A DNA stretch of 64,000 nucleotides from positions 62,001 through 126,000 of the forward strand of contig CALADS010000078.1 in assembly GCA_937890825.1 (NCBI GenBank), in the 5' to 3' direction. This document shows, one piece after another, positions 16,784 through 25,126 of the stretch (its first letter is position 1; the number at the start of each line of letters is the position of its first letter). The notes below the pieces were generated by a model. It was not told the DNA's origin. It searched no databases and was given only the letters and a program-made list of their open reading frames with translations. The DNA comes from an uncultured Bacteroides sp. GTDB taxonomy: Bacteria; Bacteroidota; Bacteroidia; Bacteroidales; Bacteroidaceae. The position numbers were made by a program, and so were the translations under genes.

Positions 16784-16972
16784 TTTTTATAGCTGTAGTT
16801 TTGTAATAGTAGTGCTGTAGCTTTATTTTTGTAAAGCTTGCTTTTGGAGCGTGGAAAGCTGTAGATGATTTTTTTTGTTGAATGTGGTTTGAATTATAAG
16901 AGTTGGTTGTGGGGATAAAAAGAAAAAAGACCGCCAAGAGTGGAAGCCTCCTAACAGTCTAAATCTTTATAG

Positions 16973-17046
16973 TAGCGGGACCCGGGATTGAACCGGGGAC
17001 CTCATGATTATGAATCATGCGCTCTAACCAGCTGAGCTATCCCGCC
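16973..17046 (-). tRNA. tRNA-Met (anticodon CAT)
   Basis: This is a 74-base cloverleaf. The acceptor GGCGGGA pairs with TCCCGCT (first pair G-U), the discriminator is A, and the anticodon loop TTCATAA gives CAT. The G-U first pair argues against initiator tRNA, which usually has an unpaired first position. An isoleucine tRNA with a lysidine-modified CAT anticodon cannot be fully excluded from sequence alone. Confidence 0.9.
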
Positions 17047-17087
17047 ATCATTTTTTTTTAGCATCGTTTGTTTCTCGATTGCGGGTG

Positions 17088-17118
17088 CAAAGGTAGCGCT
17101 TTTTTTTGTATCCGCAAA
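17088..17118 (-). promoter_or_regulatory. Promoter of tRNA-Met
   Basis: On the minus strand, TTTG (17115-17118), a 19-base spacer and TACCTTTG (17088-17095) form a complete Bacteroides promoter upstream of tRNA-Met. Confidence 0.82.
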
Positions 17119-17230
17119 TATTTCGGCATTTTTTTTTGATTTTTTTTTGGGAGACATAAATTTACCCCATTCTTTTTATTAATTAGAAAAAAGTATTTAT
17201 CTTGGTCGGCAAATCAACTGAAACAAGACT

Positions 17231-17617
17231 ATGGAAAGACAAAAAATACATTTGGAATATTTATTGAATGCTACTTCAAAAGGAATCTTATGGTCGGCTA
17301 TAAGTACTCCTACCGGTCTGGAAGGCTGGTTTGCCGACAGGGTGGAGTCGGATGATAAAACCGTAACTTTCTATTGGGGTAAAACGGAACACAGGGTGGC
17401 AGAAATAGTGGCATTGAGAGCCTATTCTTTCATTCGTTTCCGTTGGAAAGACAATGAAGTAGCAAGAGAATATTTCGAATTGAAAATGACTAATAGCGAA
17501 TTGACGAATGATTTCGTATTGGAAATTACTGATTTTTCCAGTGCTAGTGATGTAGACGATCAGCGTGAATTGTGGGAATCTCAGGTAGAAACCTTGCGGA
17601 GAACTTGTGGTTTTTAG
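17231..17617 (+). CDS. START-like domain protein (START_2 type)
   Basis: This 128-residue cytosolic protein has an SRPBCC/START-like fold: an N-terminal strand (KIHLEYLLNATSKGILWSAI), the conserved 'PTGLEGWFADRVE' turn, strands with 'FYWGKTEHRVAEIVA', and a C-terminal helix ending TLRRTCGF. The Trp-Phe-Ala-Asp segment is typical of the Bacteroidetes START_2 group and of AHSA1-like proteins. The ligand is unknown. The next gene, an LptF/G-type permease, appears to have its own promoter. Confidence 0.78.
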   Translation: MERQKIHLEYLLNATSKGILWSAISTPTGLEGWFADRVESDDKTVTFYWGKTEHRVAEIVALRAYSFIRFRWKDNEVAREYFELKMTNSELTNDFVLEITDFSSASDVDDQRELWESQVETLRRTCGF

Positions 17618-17659
17618 TTAACTTTCGATTAAAAATTTTACGTACTCCTTTTTTTGTGC

Positions 17660-17667
17660 TACTTTTG
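17660..17667 (+). promoter_or_regulatory. -7 box that decides the lptF/G start
   Basis: TACTTTTG matches TAnnTTTG. It overlaps the first possible start codon of the permease frame (GTG at 17667), so translation most likely begins at the ATG at 17694, downstream of the expected transcription start. Confidence 0.55.
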
Positions 17668-17693
17668 TGACCTCATTGCATGAATTGAGTAAA

Positions 17694-19592
17694 ATGCTGC
17701 GCATAAAAAAGTTAGATATATTTATTTTAAAGAGCTTTTGTCTGCTCTTTATGGGTACTTTCTTCATCTGTCTGTTCATCTTCATGATGCAATTTTTGTG
17801 GAAGTATGTAGACGAGATGGTAGGAAAGGGGTTGGAAATGTCCGTTTTGGGACAGTTTTTCTTTTATTCGGCGCTTACACTGGTGCCAGTTTCGTTGCCG
17901 CTTGCTGTATTGTTGGCAGCTCTAATCACCTTCGGTAATTTCGGAGAGCGTTTTGAGTTGCTGGCCATGAAAGCAGCCGGCATTTCGCTGATGAAGATTA
18001 TGCGTCCGCTGATTGTCTTCATTTCTATAATTTGTTGCGTATCGTTCTATTTCCAAAATGTAATAGGCCCTAATGCACAGGCTAAGTTATGGACGTTGCT
18101 GCTCTCTATGAAACAAAAATCGCCCGAGGTAGATATACCTGAAGGGGTGTTTTATGATGAAATCGATGGTTATAACCTCTATGTAAAGCATAAGAACCGT
18201 AATACGGGTATGCTTTATGAAGTAACTATATATAATTTTGAAAAGGGATTTGAGAATGCGCAGATAATCAGAGCCGATTCCGGTAGGCTGGAGATGACGG
18301 CCGATAAGCAGCATCTGTATTTGCATTTATACAGTGGTGAGCAATTTGAGAATCTTAAATCGCAGAGCATGAGCCAGCGTAATGTGCCTTATCGTAGGGA
18401 GACGTTTCGTGAAAAACATGCCATTATAGAATTCAATTCAGACTTCAACATGGTGGATGCCGGCATCATGAGTAACCAATCGAGTAGTAAGAATATGGCG
18501 ATGCTGCAAGCGGGTATCGATTCTATGAAAGTTCAGACGGATAGTGTGGGACGCGTGTATTTCAATGAAGCCATGTCGGGTACGTATCGCAAGCCTGCAG
18601 CTCTTACTAAAGCCGATTCGGCTAAGATAGAAAAGATGGCATCAGGAAGTTATAAGGTGGATAGCTTGTTCGGCGTGTCTACTTTGAACCAGAAGCAGAA
18701 AATTATGCAGTCTGCTACAAGTCGTGCCGAGAGTGTCACCAGCGACTGGAGTTTTAAAAGTTATAATCTGTCGCAGACGGAGCATAGCATGCGCCGTCAT
18801 ATGACTGCCTGGCATGAAAAACTCACTTTATCATTAGCTTGTCTCATCTTTTTCTTTATCGGTGCGCCTTTAGGAGGTATTATTCGTAAAGGAGGGTTGG
18901 GCATGCCTGTAGTGGTATCGGTATTAATTTTTATCATCTATTATATTATTAATAATACGGGTTATAAAATGGCCCGAGATGGCAAATGGATAGTCTGGAT
19001 GGGCATGTGGACGAGTACGGCCATTTTGGCACCACTTGGTGCTTTCCTTACTTATAAATCCAATAATGACTCGGTGGTTCTAAATGCGGATGCTTATATC
19101 AACTGGTTTAAGAAAGTGGTGGGTATCAGGAGTATTCGGCATTTGTTCAGAAAAGAAGTGGTAATTCAAGATCCGGATTACTTACGTCTACCAGGCGATT
19201 TAAAACGCCTGTCTGCCGATTGTGAACAGTACCGCCGGCAGAAGATGTTGAAACGTATGCCGAATTATTTCCGTTTGTGGATGAACGATGCCGATGATGT
19301 GGTGATGGAAGAATTGAATGAGCGGATGGAAGGCTTGATAGACGAGATGTCGAACACGCGTTCCATGCCTTTGTTACAGTTCTTGAATAACTATCCGATT
19401 ATTCCGGTGCGTGCGCATTTGAGACCTTTCCGTCAGTATTGGATGAATGTGTTATGCGGGTTGTTCTTTCCCGTAGGTCTGTTCTTCTATATTCGCATAT
19501 GGATATTCCGTATCCGGCTGGATAAAGATATGCAACGGGTAATTGAGACGAATAAGAATGTTTGCCGGGTAATAGAGGCGATGAATGAGTAA
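17694..19592 (+). CDS. LptF/LptG family permease (YjgP/YjgQ)
   Basis: This 632-residue inner-membrane protein belongs to the transmembrane component of the LPS transporter that drives lipopolysaccharide out of the inner membrane with LptB. An N-terminal cluster of helices (about residues 15-115, including 'LALVPVSLPLAVLLAALITFGNFGE'-like segments read in parts) is followed by a large periplasmic beta-jellyroll region. Three further helices then run from about residue 375 (including FFIGAPLGGIIRKGGLG). It is much longer than E. coli LptF (about 366 residues) because of an enlarged periplasmic domain and an extra C-terminal cytoplasmic tail with a late membrane segment. The start was moved from GTG 17667 to ATG 17694 because of the promoter box. 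Confidence 0.87.
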   Translation: MLRIKKLDIFILKSFCLLFMGTFFICLFIFMMQFLWKYVDEMVGKGLEMSVLGQFFFYSALTLVPVSLPLAVLLAALITFGNFGERFELLAMKAAGISLMKIMRPLIVFISIICCVSFYFQNVIGPNAQAKLWTLLLSMKQKSPEVDIPEGVFYDEIDGYNLYVKHKNRNTGMLYEVTIYNFEKGFENAQIIRADSGRLEMTADKQHLYLHLYSGEQFENLKSQSMSQRNVPYRRETFREKHAIIEFNSDFNMVDAGIMSNQSSSKNMAMLQAGIDSMKVQTDSVGRVYFNEAMSGTYRKPAALTKADSAKIEKMASGSYKVDSLFGVSTLNQKQKIMQSATSRAESVTSDWSFKSYNLSQTEHSMRRHMTAWHEKLTLSLACLIFFFIGAPLGGIIRKGGLGMPVVVSVLIFIIYYIINNTGYKMARDGKWIVWMGMWTSTAILAPLGAFLTYKSNNDSVVLNADAYINWFKKVVGIRSIRHLFRKEVVIQDPDYLRLPGDLKRLSADCEQYRRQKMLKRMPNYFRLWMNDADDVVMEELNERMEGLIDEMSNTRSMPLLQFLNNYPIIPVRAHLRPFRQYWMNVLCGLFFPVGLFFYIRIWIFRIRLDKDMQRVIETNKNVCRVIEAMNE

Positions 19593-19611
19593 TAATAACG
19601 AAGAATGAGAT

Positions 19612-20826
19612 ATGGAAAATGTAAAGTTGGATAAAATAGAAGAAGCTATTGAGGAATTCAAGGCTGGTAACTTTGTGATTGTGGTAGATGATGAAGACCG
19701 CGAGAATGAAGGAGACTTGATCATTGCAGCTGAAAAGATTACACCTGAAAAGGTGAATTTTATGCTGAAGCATGCGCGCGGGGTATTATGCGCTCCTGTT
19801 ACGGTATCGCGTTGTAAAGAATTGGATTTGCCTCATCAGGTGTTGGATAATACTTCTGTATTGGGTACACCGTTTACTGTTACTATCGATAAACTGGAAG
19901 GTTGTTCGACCGGTGTATCGGCCGCCGACCGTGCTGCTACTATTCAGGCATTGGCCGATCCGGCTTCCACACCGTCTACATTCGGTCGTCCTGGGCATAT
20001 CAATCCTTTGTATGCGCAAGAAAAAGGCGTGTTGCGCAGAGCTGGTCATACTGAGGCCACCATTGACCTTTGCAGAATGGCCGGTCTTTATCCGGCAGGT
20101 GCATTGATGGAAATCATGAGTGACGACGGTACGATGGCTCGACTGCCGGAATTACGCAAGATGGCTGATGAATATAATCTGAAGCTTATCTCTATCCGTG
20201 ATATGATAGCATACCGTTTGAAGCAGGAGTCTATCGTAGATAAGGGAGTGGAAGTAAGTATGCCCACTGAATATGGTGATTTCCGCTTAATTCCTTTCCG
20301 TCAGAAATCCAACGGATTGGATCATGTTGCCTTGTTCAAGGGAACTTGGGAGGCTGATGAACCGGTATTGGTACGTGTGCATTCCTCTTGTGCCACGGGA
20401 GATATCTTTGCCTCTAAGCGTTGTGACTGTGGTGAGCAGCTGCACAAAGCCATGCAGCAGATAGAAAAAGCCGGCAAGGGTGTGGTAGTTTACCTTAATC
20501 AGGAAGGACGAGGTATCGGTCTGATGGAAAAGATCAAGGCTTATAAGTTGCAAGAAGATGGATTGGATACCGTTGATGCCAATATCTGTCTGGGGCATCT
20601 TGCTGATGAGCGGGATTACGGGGTAGGTGCACAGATTTTGAGAGAGATTGGTGTACATAAGATGCGTCTGCTGACCAATAATCCAGTGAAGCGAGTAGGC
20701 TTGGAAGCTTATGGATTGGAGATTACAGAAATAGTGCCTATAGAGACCACCCCTAATCCGTATAATGAGCGCTATTTGCGCACGAAGAAAGAACGGATGG
20801 GACACACATTGCATTTCAATAAATAA
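19612..20826 (+). CDS. ribBA: Bifunctional 3,4-dihydroxy-2-butanone 4-phosphate synthase / GTP cyclohydrolase II
   Basis: This 404-residue cytosolic enzyme makes both precursors that enter riboflavin synthesis. The N-terminal RibB domain (about 1-205) has the acidic metal-binding motif DDEDRENEGDL, and the phosphate-binding RAGHTEATIDL segment. The C-terminal RibA domain (about 206-404) has the zinc ligands in SSCATGDIFASKRCDCGEQL and the catalytic NQEGRGIGL motif. It starts 19 bases after the LptF/G stop and is followed 23 bases later by an aminotransferase. Confidence 0.96.
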   Translation: MENVKLDKIEEAIEEFKAGNFVIVVDDEDRENEGDLIIAAEKITPEKVNFMLKHARGVLCAPVTVSRCKELDLPHQVLDNTSVLGTPFTVTIDKLEGCSTGVSAADRAATIQALADPASTPSTFGRPGHINPLYAQEKGVLRRAGHTEATIDLCRMAGLYPAGALMEIMSDDGTMARLPELRKMADEYNLKLISIRDMIAYRLKQESIVDKGVEVSMPTEYGDFRLIPFRQKSNGLDHVALFKGTWEADEPVLVRVHSSCATGDIFASKRCDCGEQLHKAMQQIEKAGKGVVVYLNQEGRGIGLMEKIKAYKLQEDGLDTVDANICLGHLADERDYGVGAQILREIGVHKMRLLTNNPVKRVGLEAYGLEITEIVPIETTPNPYNERYLRTKKERMGHTLHFNK

Positions 20827-20849
20827 GATAATCAAAATTTAAGAAGAAA

Positions 20850-22043
20850 ATGAACCAATTGTCGGATCGTTTAAACAGTCTGTCGCCTTCGGCTACGTTG
20901 GCGATGTCACAAAAGAGCGCAGAGCTGAAGGCTCAGGGCGTGGATGTAATTAATTTGAGCGTGGGAGAACCGGATTTCAATACTCCCGATCATATTAAAG
21001 AAGCTGCCAAAAAAGCTATTGATGAGAATTTCTCTCGTTATTCTCCTGTACCGGGATATCCTGCTTTGCGTAATGCTATTGTGGAAAAACTGAAAAATGA
21101 AAATGGGCTGGAATATACAGCTGCTCAGATTTCGTGTGCAAATGGTGCTAAACAGTCTGTTTGTAATGCAGTTTTGGTATTGGTTAATCCTGGAGATGAA
21201 GTGATAGTGCCCGCACCTTATTGGGTGAGTTATCCGGAGATGGTGAAACTGGCAGAAGGAACTCCAGTAATTGTGCCGGCAGGTATAGAACAAGACTTCA
21301 AGATAACACCTGCTCAGTTAGAAGCTGCCATCACGCCGAAGACTAAGGCCTTGATTCTTTGTTCTCCGTCTAACCCTACCGGTTCTGTGTACAGCAAGGA
21401 AGAATTGGAAGGCTTGGTAGCTGTATTGAAGAATCATCCCCAGGTATTTGTAATCGCTGATGAAATCTACGAGCATATCAACTATATTGGCAAGCATCAG
21501 AGCATTGCACAGTTTGAAGAAATGAAGGAACGTACTGTTATTGTAAACGGTGTTTCTAAGGCTTATGCAATGACAGGTTGGCGTATCGGTTTCATTGCCG
21601 GACCGGAATGGTTGGTAAAAGCGTGCAACAAGTTGCAGGGGCAATATACTTCAGGTCCTTGTTCTGTATCACAAAAGGCTGCGGAAGCAGCGTATACTGG
21701 TTCACAAGAACCTGTAGAGGAAATGCGTAAGGCTTTTGAACGTCGTCGCGATTTGATTGTAAAATTGGCTAAGGATGTTCCGGGCTTTGAAGTGAATGTG
21801 CCTCAGGGTGCTTTCTATCTTTTCCCCAAGTGTGACTCTTTCTTTGGAAAGTCTGCAGGCGACCGTAAAGTAGAGAATTCCGATGATTTAGCTATGTATC
21901 TGCTTGAAGTTGCTCACGTGGCTTGTGTGGGGGGTGCATCGTTTGGGGCACCTGAGTGTATTCGCATGAGTTATGCTACAAGTGATGAAAACATCGTAGA
22001 AGCTATTCGTCGTATCAAGGAAGCTTTGGCATTACTGAAATAA
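20850..22043 (+). CDS. aspC: Aspartate aminotransferase (class I, PLP-dependent)
   Basis: This 397-residue cytosolic enzyme moves the amino group between aspartate and 2-oxoglutarate. PLP-binding landmarks are the N-terminal SVGEPDFNTPDHIKEAA, the Tyr-containing YSPVPGYPALR, the SPSNPTG motif, the DEIYEH aspartate region, and the Schiff-base lysine in VNGVSKAYAMTGWRIGF. The C-terminal Arg that binds the substrate carboxylate lies in IRMSYATS. Sequence style fits the type Ib (thermostable-type) family; substrate preference within the family is not certain. A strong terminator follows. Confidence 0.9.
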   Translation: MNQLSDRLNSLSPSATLAMSQKSAELKAQGVDVINLSVGEPDFNTPDHIKEAAKKAIDENFSRYSPVPGYPALRNAIVEKLKNENGLEYTAAQISCANGAKQSVCNAVLVLVNPGDEVIVPAPYWVSYPEMVKLAEGTPVIVPAGIEQDFKITPAQLEAAITPKTKALILCSPSNPTGSVYSKEELEGLVAVLKNHPQVFVIADEIYEHINYIGKHQSIAQFEEMKERTVIVNGVSKAYAMTGWRIGFIAGPEWLVKACNKLQGQYTSGPCSVSQKAAEAAYTGSQEPVEEMRKAFERRRDLIVKLAKDVPGFEVNVPQGAFYLFPKCDSFFGKSAGDRKVENSDDLAMYLLEVAHVACVGGASFGAPECIRMSYATSDENIVEAIRRIKEALALLK

Positions 22044-22067
22044 GTTGGTGTTATAGATATAAAAAAG

Positions 22068-22098
22068 CAGCCCGGCTATCAAACTGATAGCCGGGCTG
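22068..22098. terminator. Bidirectional terminator between aspC and the ferredoxin gene
   Basis: A perfect 14-bp stem (22068-22081 with 22085-22098) with a 3-base loop has A6 on its left and T-rich sequence on its right. It lies between two convergent genes. Confidence 0.92.
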
Positions 22099-22121
22099 TT
22101 TCATACATTCTTAAGATTGTA

Positions 22122-22292
22122 TTATTCTGCAGGGTGAATTGCTTCAGAAGGACATACATCTGCGCAAGTTCCGCATTCTGTACAAGCTTCAGGATCAATA
22201 GAATACTTGTCGCCTTCAGAGATAGCACCTACCGGACACTCATCAATACAAGTTCCGCATGCAATACAATCGTCACTAATTACGTAAGCCAT
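22122..22292 (-). CDS. 2[4Fe-4S] ferredoxin
   Basis: This small gene encodes 56 residues starting MAYVISDDCIACGTC. Two complete cluster motifs CxxCxxCxxxCP are present, at residues 9-20 and in the second half (CTECGTCADVCP). The sequence is the classic clostridial-type ferredoxin, an electron carrier for pyruvate:ferredoxin oxidoreductase and related anaerobic enzymes. The gene stands alone with its own promoter-like box, as is usual for this abundant protein. Confidence 0.96.
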   Translation of the reverse strand: MAYVISDDCIACGTCIDECPVGAISEGDKYSIDPEACTECGTCADVCPSEAIHPAE

Positions 22293-22332
22293 TTTCTTTA
22301 AATTTTAAATTATTAGTACTAATTTGATTCGA

Positions 22333-22340
22333 CAAAAATA
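22333..22340 (-). promoter_or_regulatory. -7 box of the ferredoxin promoter
   Basis: On the minus strand this reads TATTTTTG, a match to TAnnTTTG, 40 bases upstream of the ferredoxin start. Confidence 0.65.
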
Positions 22341-22472
22341 GTGCTTTTCTTTATTACTTGTACCTCTTGGCGGATATATTTGCTTTAATTTGTATGATTT
22401 CTAAATAGTAAATTATCGTTGTACTTGACTCTTGATGACTACTTGCAGCTAGCATTCAGCAGGTTAATGTTT

Positions 22473-24269
22473 TTAATAGAGTTCCAGTCCAAAAGTATCT
22501 TTCAGTAAAAGCAAGTCTTTGTTTTTTTGTGCCATTAGCTGAAATTTCTCTACGCGGCTGTAGGCTCGTACTTTTTCATTCGGTGCACTTACTCGTATGT
22601 GTAGCGTAGCTTTTTGATTGCGCAGACGCGTGCGCAGATAAGCCTGTATGTCTGGAGCTATGGCTGTAAATTCTTTGGCGATGATTTCATTGTCTACCAC
22701 AGCCTCGAACTCTGTATTGCCAAGCATGGACAACTGCATGCTGTGCATACGTTTGGCCATAGCGATTTGTTCTTTGGGCATGCGTCCCGCATATTCTTGC
22801 CAGTAATAATTCACATCGCGTTCATTGAATATATAATTATCATCCGATGCAGTAGCTGTCGATACGGTGTGAACCGTTGAAGTGGCTGCCTGTCTCTTTT
22901 CTTCTGTTTGGTTATGGCGGATAGAGACTCCAAGCTTATTCATAGATAAGGATGGAATCTTTTTCTCTCCACTTCCTTGTGCCAATAATACAGCTGCAGG
23001 CGTGGCATGTACCATATTGGCTTGTGTAGAAGTCGATGCTTGGGTAGCCGTTGCCTGCGGAGCAGGAGAAGGCTGTGCAGGCTTGGTCTGCGGCTGAGTG
23101 CTAGTTGGTTGAGGCTGTGAAAATACGGGTTTAATCATCTGTTTAGGGCTATGCCCACCCGCGGTGTCGCTCTCTTCAGCAGTGAGTTGGGCTGCTTGAA
23201 TCAAGGTAATTTCTACCAGCAGCCTTTTATTCTTACTGGCCCGATAGTTTAAATCGCAGTCGTTGCAAAGCTTCATAGCTTTGTATAAGAACGGAAGTGG
23301 GCATTGCTGTGCTTGCATCTGATATCGCTCCCGAATGCTGGCACCTACCTGCAGAAGCGGTAGGGTAACAGCATCTTTGCTAACCAGCAAATCGCGGAAG
23401 TGCGAGGCCAGTCCGGTAATCAGGTGGTTGGCATCAAAGCCTTTATTCAGTATCTGGTTAAGCAGCAGCAACACGTTGCTCACTTGATTAGTGAGCAGAT
23501 AATCGGTCAGTTGAAAATAATATTCATAATCTAATACGTTCAGATTTTCTATGACACTCTGATACGTGATGTTTCCTCCAGAGAAACTTACTATCTGGTC
23601 GAATATTGAAAGGGCATCGCGCATACCGCCGTCGGCTTTCAGTGCTATGACATTCAGGGCTTCGGGTTCAGCCTGAATACCTTCTTTGGAGGCCACGTAT
23701 GCCAAATGGGCCACGGTGTCTTCTACATTCATGCGATTGAAGTCGTATATCTGACAACGCGACAAGATAGTGGGAAGAATCTTATGCTTCTCGGTAGTAG
23801 CCAGGATAAAGATGGCATGATGAGGTGGCTCTTCCAGGGTCTTCAGAAAGGCATTGAAGGCCGATGATGAGAGCATGTGGACCTCATCTATGATGTAGAC
23901 TTTATATTGGCCTATTTGTGGCGGAATGCGTACCTGCTCTACTAATTGCCGGATATCGTCTACCGAGTTGTTGGAGGCCGCATCCAGTTCATGGATGTTA
24001 TAGGAACGTTGCTCGTTGAAAGCTTTGCACGATTCGCATTCATTGCACGCTTCACCATCGGACGTAGGATGCAGGCAGTTGATGGTTTTGGCAAAAATAC
24101 GGGCACAAGTTGTCTTGCCTACGCCGCGCGGTCCACAGAATAAGTAGGCATGTGCTAGTTTTCCGTTGGCAATGGCATTTTTCAAGGTAGTGGTCAGGGC
24201 ATGCTGACCCACTACAGAGTCAAAGGTCGACGGGCGGTATTTGCGGGCCGAAACGATATAATTTTCCAT
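22473..24269 (-). CDS. dnaX: DNA polymerase III subunit gamma/tau
   Basis: This 598-residue clamp-loader ATPase opens the sliding clamp and ties the polymerase together. Walker A is GPRGVGKTT (residues 46-54), the zinc module has Cys 65, 75, 78 and 81, Walker B is IIDEVHML, and the arginine-finger motif is LSRCQIYDF. After about residue 365 there is a low-complexity linker rich in Q, P, T, S and A, then a C-terminal domain, as in tau proteins that bind the polymerase. I saw no obvious slippery site; a shorter gamma form cannot be judged. holB, another clamp-loader subunit, is at the far end of the window. Confidence 0.95.
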   Translation of the reverse strand: MENYIVSARKYRPSTFDSVVGQHALTTTLKNAIANGKLAHAYLFCGPRGVGKTTCARIFAKTINCLHPTSDGEACNECESCKAFNEQRSYNIHELDAASNNSVDDIRQLVEQVRIPPQIGQYKVYIIDEVHMLSSSAFNAFLKTLEEPPHHAIFILATTEKHKILPTILSRCQIYDFNRMNVEDTVAHLAYVASKEGIQAEPEALNVIALKADGGMRDALSIFDQIVSFSGGNITYQSVIENLNVLDYEYYFQLTDYLLTNQVSNVLLLLNQILNKGFDANHLITGLASHFRDLLVSKDAVTLPLLQVGASIRERYQMQAQQCPLPFLYKAMKLCNDCDLNYRASKNKRLLVEITLIQAAQLTAEESDTAGGHSPKQMIKPVFSQPQPTSTQPQTKPAQPSPAPQATATQASTSTQANMVHATPAAVLLAQGSGEKKIPSLSMNKLGVSIRHNQTEEKRQAATSTVHTVSTATASDDNYIFNERDVNYYWQEYAGRMPKEQIAMAKRMHSMQLSMLGNTEFEAVVDNEIIAKEFTAIAPDIQAYLRTRLRNQKATLHIRVSAPNEKVRAYSRVEKFQLMAQKNKDLLLLKDTFGLELY

Positions 24270-24303
24270 AACTTGTGTATTCTTGTCTGATGTTCCTATT
24301 GTG

Positions 24304-24311
24304 CAAAGATA
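24304..24311 (-). promoter_or_regulatory. -7 box of the dnaX promoter
   Basis: On the minus strand this reads TATCTTTG, a match to the consensus, 34 bases upstream of the dnaX start. Confidence 0.65.
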
Positions 24312-24387
24312 GTGTAAAATTGTAGGGCAGGCAATATATATTCTGCTTATTTGTGAGTTTTCTTCACGGCTTTTCGCTTATTCCTCG

Positions 24388-24395
24388 TATATTTG
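24388..24395 (+). promoter_or_regulatory. -7 box of the divIC-like gene
   Basis: TATATTTG matches TAnnTTTG and lies 29 bases before the chosen ATG at 24425. It falls inside the longer open frame that begins at 24353 and so argues against that earlier start. Confidence 0.65.
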
Positions 24396-24424
24396 TGGTC
24401 GTTAATATATTAGGTTATTTCACA

Positions 24425-24745
24425 ATGGATAAACTTGCTTCTTTATGGGCGGCAGCACGCAAAAGCCGTTTCTTCAATAAGTATCTGATAACGTTGGCAG
24501 GATTCGTGATTCTGGTGGGTTTTCTTGATGAAAACAGCATGGTGCAGCGTTTGCAATATATGCGTGAAGAGCGTCTGCTTCAGAGTGAGATAGAACGTTA
24601 TCGGAAGGAGTATGAAGAAAGTACAGCCCGATTGAACGAACTCGCCGCAGATTCGGATGCCATTGAGCGGGTGGCACGCGAAAAGTATTTGATGAAGAAG
24701 CCGAACGAAGATATTTTTGTATTTGAAGGAGATTTTGAAGAATGA
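24425..24745 (+). CDS. Septum formation initiator family protein (DivIC/FtsB-like)
   Basis: This 106-residue bitopic membrane protein has a short cytoplasmic N-terminus, one membrane segment (about residues 19-35, including LITLAGFVILVGFL), and a periplasmic coiled coil rich in E and R. The C-terminal motif ERVAREKYLMKKPNEDIFVFE is the classic FtsB/DivIC ending. Family members bridge FtsL and FtsQ in the divisome and help trigger septal wall synthesis. I start it at 24425 because a promoter box lies between this ATG and the earlier one. It overlaps the next gene by 4 bases. Confidence 0.88.
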   Translation: MDKLASLWAAARKSRFFNKYLITLAGFVILVGFLDENSMVQRLQYMREERLLQSEIERYRKEYEESTARLNELAADSDAIERVAREKYLMKKPNEDIFVFEGDFEE

Positions 24746-25077
24746 AACACTTTTTACCTGCATGTTTTGTAGTAGGTGCCATTATGGTACTTTTTGGAGC
24801 GTTGGTTTATGTCACCGGATGGGAGTTGGCTCCCTATATCTATACTGTGGGAGCCACGCTAGTGGCATTGGCGCAGATTAATTCACCGTCTTCCAGTCGT
24901 CGTGTGGCTGTGAAACGTTTGCGCAGACAGCAGATGTTTGGCGCACTGGTTCTGGTTCTGACCGGTGCCTTCATGTTGTTTACACATGGCAATGAATGGA
25001 TTGTTTCACTGACGGTAGCTGCCATTTTGGAATTGTATACGGCTATTCGTATACCACAGGAAGAAGCCAAAGAGTAA
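24742..25077 (+). CDS. Small integral membrane protein of unknown function
   Basis: This 111-residue protein has four likely membrane segments, at about residues 5-26, 30-46, 64-82 and 84-103. A positively charged loop (RRVAVKRLRRQQ) separates the second and third, so that loop is probably cytoplasmic. I do not recognise a named family. Its ATG overlaps the stop of the DivIC/FtsB-like gene (ATGA), so the two are translated together. That suggests, but does not show, a role in division or envelope growth. Confidence 0.7.
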   Translation: MKHFLPACFVVGAIMVLFGALVYVTGWELAPYIYTVGATLVALAQINSPSSSRRVAVKRLRRQQMFGALVLVLTGAFMLFTHGNEWIVSLTVAAILELYTAIRIPQEEAKE

Positions 25078-25126
25078 TATGATTAGCTTCTTCCTATTTA
25101 TTTGTCACAGTTGAATGTTGGTTTGG

